Counted from the stretch's first letter, positions 1-9,548 are shown. The stretch is 64,000 bases of DNA from Oceanococcus sp964629015 (GCA_964629015.1 CAZVMN010000005.1:145186-209185), one strand, 5' to 3'. The notes: a model not told the origin generated them from the letters alone. Numbers and translations: made by a program.

Positions 1-902
1 CGTTTCCGATTCCGAAATCCGGTGCTGAGCCAATCTGGAATCACCGCACCAAATGGCGCGGCAACGAGCTGATTCGTTACAACAACCAGATGATTGTTCA
101 GCAGGACGGTCGTTACAAAGTCACCAAGATTGTCGAGGACGTGAAGTTCTACTACGCCAATCTGGAACTGGAAAACCCGCCGGAGTTGAAGCCGGGCGTG
201 GACTTCCTGCGTTATCTGTCGGCGACCGTGGCGCCGCCCCGTGTAGCGGGCACTTACATTTTGGTACACGAGAAGGCCGGTTTCGGCACCGAGGGCCGCG
301 CCGCATGGTTGTATGCGCCGGTACTCAAGCGTATCCGTCGCGCTCCGGCGGTGTGCTGTGACAACCCGTACGAAGGCACCGATGGTCACCAGTTCTACGA
401 TCAGGTTGATATGTACAACGGTGTGCTTGAGCGCTTCAGCTGGAAGCTCATCGGCAAACGTGAAGTCTACATTCCGTACAACGCTTACAAGATCGGCAAG
501 CCGCCGACCAAGTACGAAGACATTGCAGCTCCCAATCACGTGAATCCGGAACTGCCACGCTACGAGCTGCACCGCGTCTGGGTGGTGGAGTCGGTGAACA
601 AGGAAGGTCAGCGTCACACCTTCGCCAAGCGCACCATCTACCTGGATGAAGACTCCTGGAACATCGTGGCCATTGATGACTACGACCATGAAGGCAAGAT
701 CATGCAGTTCCAGGAAGGTCACCTGGTGTTCAACCACAACGTTCTCGCGACCAGCACCTCGCCGGAAGTGATCTATCACTTCAACAGCGGGCGCTACTTC
801 ACCACTGCGATGATGAACGAAGACCAACCGTACGATCAGACCGCACGGTTTGAGGACAGCCACTTCGAACCCAACACGGTTCAGAAGAAGGCGTCGAAGT
901 AA
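1..902 (+). CDS. DUF1329 family protein, 5' end outside the window
   Basis: The reading frame is open from the first bases of the window (frame starting at base 3) to the TAA at 900-902, so the start codon and signal peptide lie upstream. The visible 299 residues match the DUF1329 family (outer-membrane lipoprotein-sorting-like fold): an early FPIPKSGAEP / IWNHRTKWRG segment, a central segment with YAPVLKRIRR and a late PYDQTARFEDSHF segment. DUF1329 proteins are exported and are nearly always encoded beside DUF1302, as here (82 bases downstream). The pair is commonly linked to movement or use of hydrophobic substrates. Exact function is unknown. The family call is firm; the role is inferred from context. 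Confidence 0.9.
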   Translation, partial: FPIPKSGAEPIWNHRTKWRGNELIRYNNQMIVQQDGRYKVTKIVEDVKFYYANLELENPPELKPGVDFLRYLSATVAPPRVAGTYILVHEKAGFGTEGRAAWLYAPVLKRIRRAPAVCCDNPYEGTDGHQFYDQVDMYNGVLERFSWKLIGKREVYIPYNAYKIGKPPTKYEDIAAPNHVNPELPRYELHRVWVVESVNKEGQRHTFAKRTIYLDEDSWNIVAIDDYDHEGKIMQFQEGHLVFNHNVLATSTSPEVIYHFNSGRYFTTAMMNEDQPYDQTARFEDSHFEPNTVQKKASK

Positions 903-914
903 TCCCCCAAGACT

Positions 915-953
915 CCCCGACCTTCATCGACTTGATGCGGGTCGGGGTTTTTT
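915..953 (+). terminator. Intrinsic terminator between DUF1329 and DUF1302 genes
   Basis: CCCCGACC (915-922) pairs with GGTCGGGG (940-947) and is followed directly by a run of T (948-953). It lies 13 bases after the DUF1329 stop. DUF1302 starts only 30 bases later with no obvious promoter, so it may act as a partial terminator that lowers downstream expression. Confidence 0.8.
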
Positions 954-983
954 AAGGTGCGGACAGGATCAGGAGATAAAAAA

Positions 984-3464
984 ATGGGCAAGACGTGGCG
1001 TGTTGTAGCACTGGCCATGGCGGGGTTGCCGTTCAGTGCGAGTGCCGTGGAATTCAATTTGTCGATGTTCGGCGAGACCTTTTCGGGGGTGCTCAACAAC
1101 ACCGCAACATTTGGTTACAGCTGGCGTATCGAGGAGCCGGAAGAAGACCTCATTGGCAAGCTCAACCTCGACCCTGATTTGTGCTCAGGGGCTTTTCAGT
1201 TCTGTCAGGGGCTGCATCTGGATCAGACCCACCCGGCGGAGCGTTTGGCCCAGGCGCCCGGCCAAGCGTCGGTCAATCTGGACGATGGCAACCTCAATTA
1301 CAACAAATGGGACATCACCCAGGCGCCGCTGAAGATCAGCAATGACCTCAAGATCGAATGGGGCAACTTCGGGATCTTCGCCCGCGGGATCGGGATCTAC
1401 GATTACATCAACTACGATTTCGAGGAATATCACCCCAACCGTGTGACGCCGGAAAACGCTGCGGTCACCGGGGTGCGTGATGATCCTCAAACATCGAACC
1501 GTTATTTCTCCCAGGTCCACGGGCCGGGTGGCGTGGTTTACAACGATCGTGACAAGCGCACGGCCAAACAGGCGGCGCTGCGTTACGACATTTTGGACCT
1601 CAACTTTTTCGGTGAAGTCGACTTGCCCGGGCTGAATAACATTCTGTTCCGCTTCGGCAAGCAGACGGTCAACTGGGGGCAGAGCACCGTCGCGGTGGTC
1701 AACAGTGTCAATCAGGCACAGCCGGTCAATGCCAACAGTTTGTTCCGTCTGGGGTTCGGCTTGCTGGAAGAGTTGTTTGTGCCGGTGGGCATGTTCCGTC
1801 TGAGCACCCAGACCTTGGGCGGCATCGATGTTGAAGCTTATTACCAGTATGAGTGGGAGCCGATTGAAATCCCCACGCCGGGTACGTTCATGTCATTCAT
1901 TGATGTGGGTACCGACAATCTGGTCGATCACGTCAATGTCACCTTTAGCGGTCATGAAGATCCGGATAGCGCATCGACGTTCCTCGACAACCCGCTGACC
2001 CTGATCACCCCGACGACGCCGACCGCTGAGTTGCTGCCGGCCAATGAGGCGCGTGACAGTGGCCAGTACGGTGTCGCGCTGAAGAAGTACTTTTATGACC
2101 TGAACAACGGTACCGAGTTTGGTTTGTACTTCATGAACTATCACTCGAAGTTGCCTTATGCGAGTGTGTTTGCGGCCAATGCCAGCTGTGCGCGGCGTGA
2201 GGGCAACGATTTGGGCATCGACGCCCGCAATACGCTGACCTTCCTGCAGGCTTGCGACAATCTGCCCGTGTCACGGCCAGAAGCTCAGCCGGCGCTGCTG
2301 GCTCAGCTGACCACACTGGCGCTGCAGAATCCGGGCATCTTAGTCAATGACATTGGTCTGGATTCTCTGCTGGCCGGCCCGGGTGCACTGGCTAGCTTGC
2401 TGATCTACAACCCGAATCAGCCGTACTCCGACGCTTTGCCACTGGATTCGCTCAAGTTGCAGCTGGAATACCCGGAAGATCTGAAGATGTTCGGCTTCAG
2501 TTTCAACACCACCTTCGGCGAGTATTCCTTCCAGGGTGAGATTTCGCACCGGCCGAAACTGCCGTTGCAGGTTGCGCTGGTTGATCTGGTGTTTGCCGGC
2601 TTGGGTCCAACGTTGACGCGCTGCCATGACGAGAGCGTCGGTTGTGCGGGTACCACCGCCGGTCGTGGGTATGATGCGCAGGGCAATATGATCACTTACG
2701 GCAGCAGCGACTTCGTCGATGCCGATGGCAACAACCCGTACCCCGACACGATCAATCTGGTCGTGGGGTCGCCGCCGGGCTCCGCACGTTCCTTCCCCAG
2801 CTTCATCGAACCGTATCGCCAGGGCACGATCGGCGAAACCGACCCGAACAGCTACATTCAGGGTTGGATCGAAGGCAAAGTCAACCAGTACAACCTGGGT
2901 GCGACCCGTGTGTTGGGTTCCTCGGAGAACTGGATCGGTGCGGATCAGATCATCCTGCTCTACGAGTTGGCCGCTACGCACGTCTTGAACATGCCCAAGT
3001 TTGATCAATTGCAGATCGAAGGCCCTTACACCGCGGTGACGCACGCCAGCGCCGGCGCCGATGGCACTGGGGCCGATGGTTCCCAATTGGCTTGCTCGAG
3101 CAACCCGACCTGCAGCGTTGGCGCGGATGGCTTGCGCTTCAACCCGACGCAGGAGTCACGCAGTGCCTTTGCCGATGATTTTGCCTGGGGCTATCGCGTT
3201 GTCGGGCGCATCAGTTATGAGTCTGTATTGCCGGGCATCAGTGTGCAGCCTTTGTTCATCTGGCAGCATGACATTGACGGCAACTCCCCGGGGCCGGCGG
3301 CCAACTTTGTCGAAGGCCGCATGGCGCTCAATCTGTTGCTGGAAACGCGCCACGATGAGGGGTACTCGTTCACGATTGCCTACAACATGTTCACCGGCGC
3401 GGGTCGGCACAATGTGTGGCGTGATCGAGACAATCTTGGCTTCTTCTTCAAGTATCAGTTCTAA
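984..3464 (+). CDS. DUF1302 family outer-membrane protein
   Basis: Encodes 826 residues from the ATG at 984, chosen because AGGAGA at 971-976 is correctly spaced and the protein then begins with a signal peptide (MGKTWRVVALAMAGLPFSASA). An in-frame GTG at 957 would place extra residues before the signal peptide. The body is rich in alternating aromatic/polar strands and ends in an aromatic residue (FFFKYQF), as outer-membrane barrels do; it has FRFGKQTVNWGQST, typical of DUF1302. The family is a predicted outer-membrane channel partner of DUF1329. Together with the YCF48 protein that follows it forms a conserved trio usually completed by an MMPL/RND transporter, which is not seen downstream here. 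Confidence 0.9.
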   Translation: MGKTWRVVALAMAGLPFSASAVEFNLSMFGETFSGVLNNTATFGYSWRIEEPEEDLIGKLNLDPDLCSGAFQFCQGLHLDQTHPAERLAQAPGQASVNLDDGNLNYNKWDITQAPLKISNDLKIEWGNFGIFARGIGIYDYINYDFEEYHPNRVTPENAAVTGVRDDPQTSNRYFSQVHGPGGVVYNDRDKRTAKQAALRYDILDLNFFGEVDLPGLNNILFRFGKQTVNWGQSTVAVVNSVNQAQPVNANSLFRLGFGLLEELFVPVGMFRLSTQTLGGIDVEAYYQYEWEPIEIPTPGTFMSFIDVGTDNLVDHVNVTFSGHEDPDSASTFLDNPLTLITPTTPTAELLPANEARDSGQYGVALKKYFYDLNNGTEFGLYFMNYHSKLPYASVFAANASCARREGNDLGIDARNTLTFLQACDNLPVSRPEAQPALLAQLTTLALQNPGILVNDIGLDSLLAGPGALASLLIYNPNQPYSDALPLDSLKLQLEYPEDLKMFGFSFNTTFGEYSFQGEISHRPKLPLQVALVDLVFAGLGPTLTRCHDESVGCAGTTAGRGYDAQGNMITYGSSDFVDADGNNPYPDTINLVVGSPPGSARSFPSFIEPYRQGTIGETDPNSYIQGWIEGKVNQYNLGATRVLGSSENWIGADQIILLYELAATHVLNMPKFDQLQIEGPYTAVTHASAGADGTGADGSQLACSSNPTCSVGADGLRFNPTQESRSAFADDFAWGYRVVGRISYESVLPGISVQPLFIWQHDIDGNSPGPAANFVEGRMALNLLLETRHDEGYSFTIAYNMFTGAGRHNVWRDRDNLGFFFKYQF

Positions 3465-3506
3465 GGTGGACGTTGTGACGACATCGCACAACGTGGAGTG
3501 GCATTC

Positions 3507-4517
3507 ATGAGTCGGAATCTGAGAGGCGCACGCGGCTGGCGTGCCCTGAGTGGCGCGCTGGCGCTGATGCTGACATCGGTCGTCTGTGCAGAGTCTCCAA
3601 TGGCTCCGCAAACCGCTGATGTTTATCCGATGGCGCAAGACAGTCTGCTGCTCGACGTCATCGATACCGGCAGCGCATTGATCGCAGTGGGCGTTCGTGG
3701 ACACATCCTGCGCTCCCAGGATGGGGGGCGCTGGGAACAAGTCTCCTCACCGGTGAATCGTTTGCTGACTGCGATCAGCTTTGCCGACGCCAAGCAGGGT
3801 TGGGCGGTCGGTCATGACGCCGCGATTCTTCACACCAGTGACGGCGGTGTGAGCTGGGAGTTGCAGCATTTTGACCCGGAAGGTCAGGGGCCTTTGCTCG
3901 ACGTCTATTTTGAGAACGCTCAGCGTGGCTTTGCAATTGGCGCGTTTGGTACCTTCCTGGGCACCACGGATGGCGGCAAAACATGGGAGCCCGAGGATGC
4001 ACCTGCCGTGTCAGATGCCGCTGTGCATCTGTATGCCATGGCGCGAAGCAGCAGCGGTCGCTACTTCATGGTGGGTGAGATGGGCAGTCTGTTTGCCACC
4101 GATGAAAACGGCGAATGGGCACAGCTTGACTCCCCTTATGATGGGTCGTTCTACGATGTTCAGGCTCTAGGCGCCAATGGCCTTCTGGCAGTTGGCATGC
4201 GGGGCAACGCCTACATCACCAACGATCTGGGGGTAGCAGACTGGCGTCGCATCGAATCCGATACTTTGCTCGGCTTGACCAGCATCACGCCGGTGGACTC
4301 AAAGCGCATGATCATCACCGGTTTGAATCGTCATTTGTGGGTGCTGGATGCTCCAGGTCGTATGACCCAGATCCGCGTCTACGAACCGGAAGCATCGAAT
4401 ACCGGCTCACTCAATGCCGCCGTGGTGCGTGATGGTCAAGTCTATCTTGCCGGTGATTTGGGTATTCGTGCCATACCATTGCCACCCCAAGATCTGGCCT
4501 CGGTGACCCAACACTAA
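3507..4517 (+). CDS. YCF48/BNR-repeat exported beta-propeller protein
   Basis: 336 residues from the ATG at 3507, preceded by GGAG at 3495-3498; an in-frame GTG at 3498 overlaps that ribosome-binding site and is less likely. An N-terminal signal peptide is followed by repeated propeller blades with Asp-box-like turns: HTSDGGVSWE and TTDGGKTWEPE. This is the fold of the photosystem II assembly factor YCF48/HCF136, but in heterotrophs the gene sits with DUF1302/DUF1329, as it does here 42 bases after DUF1302. It is probably a periplasmic accessory of the same envelope system. Its ligand is unknown. Confidence 0.85.
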   Translation: MSRNLRGARGWRALSGALALMLTSVVCAESPMAPQTADVYPMAQDSLLLDVIDTGSALIAVGVRGHILRSQDGGRWEQVSSPVNRLLTAISFADAKQGWAVGHDAAILHTSDGGVSWELQHFDPEGQGPLLDVYFENAQRGFAIGAFGTFLGTTDGGKTWEPEDAPAVSDAAVHLYAMARSSSGRYFMVGEMGSLFATDENGEWAQLDSPYDGSFYDVQALGANGLLAVGMRGNAYITNDLGVADWRRIESDTLLGLTSITPVDSKRMIITGLNRHLWVLDAPGRMTQIRVYEPEASNTGSLNAAVVRDGQVYLAGDLGIRAIPLPPQDLASVTQH

Positions 4518-4646
4518 AGCATGAGATACGCCCCGGGCACGGTCCTGGGGCGTGGTTCAATGCTGTTTCTCTGCCTCAATCTAAGATAGAGTCGAGTGTT
4601 GCACACTACAGCGCTTTCGCCAGTGGTGGTGACGAGGAGACAGCAT

Positions 4647-7406
4647 GTGGAAGACGCTGCCATAGGACACAGCGTTTCGTCGGACGATGTGCGTCCGACA
4701 CTGATTCGGCAGAACCCGATGCGCCCAGAAGGTGAAATGGAACGTTCGCGTCTGGGTTTGACCGAGCCATTGCTTACAGGGCAGATTGGTTTGGCCGCTT
4801 TTTTGGCGCCCGCCGGATACGGAAAGTCCACTGCCATGGCGCTGTGGCAGGAACAGCTTCAGCAACAAGGTTTTGATTGCTGCTGGTTGGCGATGCGCGT
4901 CAAGCATCGCGACCCGAAAGCGCTGCTCTTTGATTTGCTGCAGGCCTTGCGTAAGCAGCTCCCCAAGCTGGACTGCTCGCTGACCGAGAGCAACTTGCGA
5001 TCGGCTACCTCTTATCTTGTGGAACCGGTCATGGCCAGCCTGGCCCAGGACATCGAGAATGTCGGGCGCCGGGTGTTTCTGTTCTTGGACGAACTTGAGA
5101 ATCTGTCGACGGCGGCTGGGCGTGACATTGTCGCCTTACTCATTGAGCACCGGCCATCCAATCTGACTCTCATACTGGGAGGTCGCGACGTTCGGCAATT
5201 TGCCTTGTCGCGCTATCGGCTGGCCGGGAAAATCGTCGATTTCAGTATCGAAGACCTGCAATTTTCCCGTGCCGAAATTCGCCAGTTTTTGAGCCAGCGT
5301 TTCCACATTGATGTGTCGGACGTTGCGCTCAAAGCCTTGGAGCAAAAAACCGAAGGCTGGCCCGCCGCCTTGGCGTTGTATGCGATGGGGGTCAACGCGC
5401 GCGGTCAGGTGGGAACGGTAATTGAGGATTTTGTCGGCGCTTCTGAGGAGCTTACCGACTACCTGGGCGATGTGCTGTTCGACAGCCTGGATGAGGATCT
5501 GCAGGAATTCCTCCTGCGCGCATCGGTTCCTGAGCAATTCAATGCGGATTTGTTACGCCGCCTTTTGCCCGATCCGGCGGACGCTGGGCGTATGTTGCAG
5601 CGGGTGTTGGATTCCAATCTGTTCCTACAGCGAGTTGATATCAACAGCGGTGAGTTTCGCTTTCATGCGCTGTGTGCCGATTTTTTGCGTCGTCGTTTGC
5701 GTTTGCGTGAGCCGGATTTCTATCACGAGCTTCTGCGTAAAACGGGGCAGTGGTGTTGGTCGCAGGGACGCGTTCACGATGCGATCGAATGCGCGCGCCG
5801 TGCCAAAGATTGGTCCGATATGGCCCAACGGATGTTGGCCAGCGCTGAGACCGTGGTGCGCGCCAACGCGGAATTCGGTTCGTTTCTGGAGTGGACCCAG
5901 GCGCTGCCTGAAGAGGTGCTGAACGCACACCCTGAATTGTTGTTGCATCAGGCTTGGGCGATGGGCTTCTCGCGCAAAATGGTGGAGGCGGAAGCGGCGC
6001 TGTCTCGGCTGCAAACGCTGCTGCCCACGATGCAGGCCGCGCAGGCGATGGATCTGGAGCGCCAGCTCAAGTTGCATCGGTTTGTGGTCGACGCGGTTAT
6101 GGATCGTGGTCATCAGCGTATCGATGAGATTGAGCAATGGATCTCAGATTATCCAGATGCCAGTCATGCGGAGCGGGGGCAGGCGTTGACCGCGTTGTCG
6201 CCAGCGGCGCGCAATTTGGATCAGCTCGATCGGGCGCTGCAGCCGCTGGATAGCGCCGAAGAATGTTTTCGTCGCATCGGCGCCGATTACTCGCTGTCGT
6301 GGGTGCACAACATTCGACTGTCCGTGTTGATCAAACGCAACGAGTTCGCGGCGGCGCGGATCGCCGGGCGCAAAGGTTTGGCACAGATCGCGGGTGCCTT
6401 GGGTGAGCAGGCACCGCCGGCAGGGATGAGCAATTGCATGCTCGCCTACCTCGCATATGAGGCCGGTGATCTGTCGGCAGCACGCGCTCACCTGGATAAC
6501 GGTCTGCGATTTATCGTGGATCAGGGTGTTGTGGATTCTTTGTACTTCGCCCACCTGACCTTGTCCTATCTTGCTGCCAATGATGGCAACCACGAACTGG
6601 CGATATCGAGCTTGGCTGACGGCGAAGAGTTCGGGCTCGCCTTTGAGTTGCCGCGCCTGACCACGCAACTCGCCACGCGTCGCGCTTTGCGCTACCTGCA
6701 TGCCGGCGATCAGCTGGCGGCTGACGCAGTGATTCGTACGCGCCAATTGCTGGATGTTCCCAAGGATGGGTTTTTCCGTCATCGGGAGAATTGTGCCCAG
6801 CTGATTCACGCCCACATCGAGTTGCTGCGGGGTAACTACTCGGCAGCTCTGGAACGTCTCAAACAGATGTCCAAGTTGGCCGCGCAGGATGGTCGTTTAC
6901 GCATGAAAGCGGAGTACGACTATCTGCTCGCGATCGCGATGCATGCGGTGGACGATTCGAACGAGGCCGGGCGCCGGTTTCGCCAATTGTTGGCCGATGC
7001 GGCAGTGCAGCGCCGCTATCGTTTCATGTTGCATGCCGGCTCATTGGGGCGCAGCTTGATCGCCGATCAGCTGCATGCACGGCAGCAGGCGTGGCAGGCC
7101 GGGGTCGAGCAGGATGCTGCCGATGGGATTCTCAATGAGTTGGCACAAGTCTTGGGTTTGCTTGACGCCAGCCCCGGCAGCGACGATGAAGTGACAGATG
7201 CCGCTTTGGACGCCTTGACGCGGCGGGAAATCGATATTCTCAAACGTGCCGCGAGCAGTGGCCTGAACAACAAGAAGTTGGCGCAGGCATTGTTTGTCTC
7301 CGAAGGCACTCTGAAGTGGCATCTGCACAACATTTACAACAAGCTCGGTACGCGCAATCGCGCTGGGGCGATTGCCCAGGCTCAGCGCCTGGGACTGCTG
7401 CGCTGA
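4647..7406 (+). CDS. MalT-like LuxR-family ATP-dependent transcriptional regulator
   Basis: About 919 residues from a GTG at 4647, preferred because GAGGAGA (4633-4639) sits 7 bases upstream. The frame is open further upstream, with a GTG at 4596 but no good ribosome-binding site. Layout is that of large STAND/LAL regulators: P-loop APAGYGKST near residue 54, a Walker B-like VFLFLDE, a long TPR-like helical middle and a C-terminal LuxR helix-turn-helix (TRREIDILKRAASS ... VSEGTLKWHLHNIYNKLG). MalT-type proteins bind an inducer and ATP, then activate transcription. Placed between the DUF1302 block and the acyl-CoA ligase, it probably controls uptake or use of a hydrophobic substrate; the inducer cannot be read from sequence. 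Confidence 0.88.
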   Translation: MEDAAIGHSVSSDDVRPTLIRQNPMRPEGEMERSRLGLTEPLLTGQIGLAAFLAPAGYGKSTAMALWQEQLQQQGFDCCWLAMRVKHRDPKALLFDLLQALRKQLPKLDCSLTESNLRSATSYLVEPVMASLAQDIENVGRRVFLFLDELENLSTAAGRDIVALLIEHRPSNLTLILGGRDVRQFALSRYRLAGKIVDFSIEDLQFSRAEIRQFLSQRFHIDVSDVALKALEQKTEGWPAALALYAMGVNARGQVGTVIEDFVGASEELTDYLGDVLFDSLDEDLQEFLLRASVPEQFNADLLRRLLPDPADAGRMLQRVLDSNLFLQRVDINSGEFRFHALCADFLRRRLRLREPDFYHELLRKTGQWCWSQGRVHDAIECARRAKDWSDMAQRMLASAETVVRANAEFGSFLEWTQALPEEVLNAHPELLLHQAWAMGFSRKMVEAEAALSRLQTLLPTMQAAQAMDLERQLKLHRFVVDAVMDRGHQRIDEIEQWISDYPDASHAERGQALTALSPAARNLDQLDRALQPLDSAEECFRRIGADYSLSWVHNIRLSVLIKRNEFAAARIAGRKGLAQIAGALGEQAPPAGMSNCMLAYLAYEAGDLSAARAHLDNGLRFIVDQGVVDSLYFAHLTLSYLAANDGNHELAISSLADGEEFGLAFELPRLTTQLATRRALRYLHAGDQLAADAVIRTRQLLDVPKDGFFRHRENCAQLIHAHIELLRGNYSAALERLKQMSKLAAQDGRLRMKAEYDYLLAIAMHAVDDSNEAGRRFRQLLADAAVQRRYRFMLHAGSLGRSLIADQLHARQQAWQAGVEQDAADGILNELAQVLGLLDASPGSDDEVTDAALDALTRREIDILKRAASSGLNNKKLAQALFVSEGTLKWHLHNIYNKLGTRNRAGAIAQAQRLGLLR

Positions 7407-7492
7407 GCGCGTGCAAACCAACCTATAGATAGGCGTGACCCAACCGGTGCAATGCTGCAATAGCTTGCAGAATTATGCTGGAGAGAGAACAC

Positions 7493-9109
7493 GTGAGCGT
7501 GAGCCTTGAGCAAACGTATCCGGATTGGGTGCCCGACGAAATCACATTCCCGAGCGAAGGAAGCGTCGCCAAAGTCCTGCTTGAGGATTGTCGCCGTTAC
7601 GCAGATCGTTGCGCTTTCGCCTGCGGTGAGGAAACCCTGAGCTATCGCCAAATGGAGCAGCTGTCGGAACGTCTGGCGGTGTATCTACTGAGTGAGTGCC
7701 GCCTGAACAAAGGCGACCGCGTAGCGGTCATGATGCCCAACCTGACCTCATATCCGATCAGTGTGCTGGGCATTTTGCGCGCGGGATTGGTGGTGGTGAA
7801 CGTCAATCCGTTGTACACCGCACGCGAGTTGAAGCATCAATTGGTCGATTCCGGCTCCAAAGCGATCATTATCGCCAAACCTTTTGCTGCGGCATTGGAT
7901 GAGGCGCTGCCCGATACGGTGGTCGAAAATGTGCTCATTGCGCCCATGGGCGAAGCGGTCAAACCCAGCGGGATCTATGGCGGTGAAGCGCGTATCGGGC
8001 TGAACGACGTGCTGTCCGTTGAAGGCGCGCTGGACGATGTCCAGATTGCACCATCCGACGTGGCGTTTCTGCAGTACACCGGCGGCACCACCGGGCCGTC
8101 CAAGGGCGCAACGCTGTCACACGGCAATATCATGGCCAATCAGGAGCAGCTGCTGAATTGGATTGAGCCGTGTATGGCCCGCATACCCAGCACACAGCAG
8201 CATGTGGTGATCACCGCATTGCCGCTTTATCACATCTTTGCTTTGACGGTGAACGCCCTGGCCATGATGCGCCATGGCGCTTGCAACGTGCTGGTTCCCA
8301 ATCCGCGCGATTTGCCCGCCCTGGTTGAGACATTCAAACGTTATCCCGTGAGCATGTTCAGTGCGGTGAACACGCTGTTTAACGGTTTGTTGCACACACC
8401 CGGCTTTGACCAGGTGGACTTTGGCAATTTATGTCTTGCCGCCGGCGGCGGTGCATCGGTGCAGCCGGCCGTTGCCCAGCGCTGGCAGGATGTCACGGGC
8501 ACCGCGATTGTCGAGGGCTACGGACTGTCGGAAACCTCGCCACTGGTGACGCTCAATGCCACCGATGCGGCAGCACACAGTGGCACGGTTGGTTTTGCCA
8601 TGCCATCAACGCAGATCCGTTTGCTCGATGAGCAGGGCCACGAGGTCGCCGACGGTGAGCCAGGCGAGCTGTGCGTGAAAGGGCCACAGGTCATGAGCGG
8701 TTACTGGAATCGTCCGGATGCCAACGCTGAGGTGTTCACCGACGATGGTTTCTTCCGCACAGGCGATATTGCCGTGCGTTATCCCAACGGCAGCTACCAG
8801 ATCGTGGATCGTAAGAAGGACATGATCCTGGTGTCAGGATTCAACGTGTATCCGGCCGAGATCGAAGCGGTTTGCGCGGCCCATGACGGGGTCGTGGAGT
8901 CCGCCTGTATTGGGGTGCCGGATGACCGAACCGGTGAAGCCGTCAAGGTCTTTGTGGTGCGCAAGTCAGAGCAGTTGGATGAGGATCAGCTGATCGCTTA
9001 CTGTCGAGACAACCTCACCGCTTACAAAGTCCCCCGCCAAGTGCAGTTCGTCGCGGAGCTGCCAAAAAGCCCGGTGGGCAAGATATTGCGGCGCGAATTG
9101 CGCGCCTGA
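7493..9109 (+). CDS. Long-chain fatty acid--CoA ligase (FadD-like, ANL superfamily)
   Basis: 538 residues from a GTG at 7493 that follows GGAGAGAG at 7480-7487; an ATG at 7475 in the same frame lies upstream of that site. The AMP-binding motif YTGGTTGPSKGATLSHGN, the GYGLSETSP segment and the C-terminal lysine motif PKSPVGKILRREL are all present, so the enzyme should activate a carboxylic acid to its CoA thioester through an acyl-adenylate. Length fits FadD. Substrate is probably a medium or long acyl chain given the DUF1302 neighbours, but ANL enzymes are hard to assign more finely. A strong terminator follows. Confidence 0.88.
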   Translation: MSVSLEQTYPDWVPDEITFPSEGSVAKVLLEDCRRYADRCAFACGEETLSYRQMEQLSERLAVYLLSECRLNKGDRVAVMMPNLTSYPISVLGILRAGLVVVNVNPLYTARELKHQLVDSGSKAIIIAKPFAAALDEALPDTVVENVLIAPMGEAVKPSGIYGGEARIGLNDVLSVEGALDDVQIAPSDVAFLQYTGGTTGPSKGATLSHGNIMANQEQLLNWIEPCMARIPSTQQHVVITALPLYHIFALTVNALAMMRHGACNVLVPNPRDLPALVETFKRYPVSMFSAVNTLFNGLLHTPGFDQVDFGNLCLAAGGGASVQPAVAQRWQDVTGTAIVEGYGLSETSPLVTLNATDAAAHSGTVGFAMPSTQIRLLDEQGHEVADGEPGELCVKGPQVMSGYWNRPDANAEVFTDDGFFRTGDIAVRYPNGSYQIVDRKKDMILVSGFNVYPAEIEAVCAAHDGVVESACIGVPDDRTGEAVKVFVVRKSEQLDEDQLIAYCRDNLTAYKVPRQVQFVAELPKSPVGKILRRELRA

Positions 9110-9161
9110 TAGATGACCTGGATATTGCCGCGGCGCAGTGCTCGCCCGTGGCGCCGTGACG

Positions 9162-9195
9162 AACGCCCCTCGCTATATGGTCAGGGGCGTTTTTT
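9162..9195 (+). terminator. Intrinsic terminator after acyl-CoA ligase
   Basis: AACGCCCCT (9162-9170), a 12-base loop and AGGGGCGTT (9183-9191), leading into six T residues to 9195. It closes the acyl-CoA ligase transcription unit. Confidence 0.9.
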
Positions 9196-9461
9196 GTGCC
9201 TTGCCGAATGGGGATATCAAAGGCGTTTGATGGCCTTGAAAGGGTGACTTGTCTGGCATGCAAACGCACCCCTATGCGAGCACTACACACGTCGGATTAT
9301 TCGCACAGCGCAACGGCTCATATTCGGACGTATCGTGTGACAGCTGTACGACAGCCAGCGCGGCCTATTTTTTCCATTATGCACACAGGGAAATGGTTGA
9401 GTCTGATCACAAAAATCATAAGTCAGATTCTTGCGGAAACCAGAAACCAGAGGTGTTCAAA
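9196..9461. other. Intergenic stretch, likely promoter region
   Basis: About 265 bases between the terminator and the short ORF at 9462. It is more AT-rich than its neighbours, particularly from 9360 to 9460. The frame of the short ORF stays open through much of it (from an ATG at 9249, and from an ATG at 9393 whose only purine-rich element is 2 bases away), but these upstream segments show no recognisable protein. It probably carries the promoter for the 9462/9545 pair; no convincing -35/-10 pair could be fixed by eye. Confidence 0.4.
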
Positions 9462-9548
9462 ATGTTGTCCTCGCAGATGGATTGTCTTACTCAGTTGGAA
9501 CCTGACATGGTTTTCCCCACAGTTGCGTGCGCGGGAGCGCGATCATGA
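9462..9548 (+). CDS. Short 28-codon ORF coupled to the acetyltransferase
   Basis: ATG at 9462 has GAGG 8 bases upstream, and the frame ends at TGA 9546-9548, overlapping the acetyltransferase ATG at 9545 in an ATGA arrangement. The peptide is 28 residues, starts MLSSQMDCL and ends TVACAGARS with two cysteines. It could be a translational-coupling leader for the acetyltransferase or a very small peptide substrate of the neighbouring export genes. Alternatively it is chance: short ORFs ending in ATGA are not rare. The frame could extend upstream to an ATG at 9393 (51 residues) but with a poorly spaced ribosome-binding site. Confidence 0.35.
   Translation: MLSSQMDCLTQLEPDMVFPTVACAGARS

Noticed and set aside
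2340..3086. 248-codon minus-strand open frame within the DUF1302 gene
   Set aside because: Antisense frame in a high-GC gene; no motif or initiation signal.
4524..4555. Hairpin with ACGCCCC and GGGGCGT after the YCF48 gene as a terminator
   Set aside because: The stem is good but no T-run follows, so it was not called as an intrinsic terminator.
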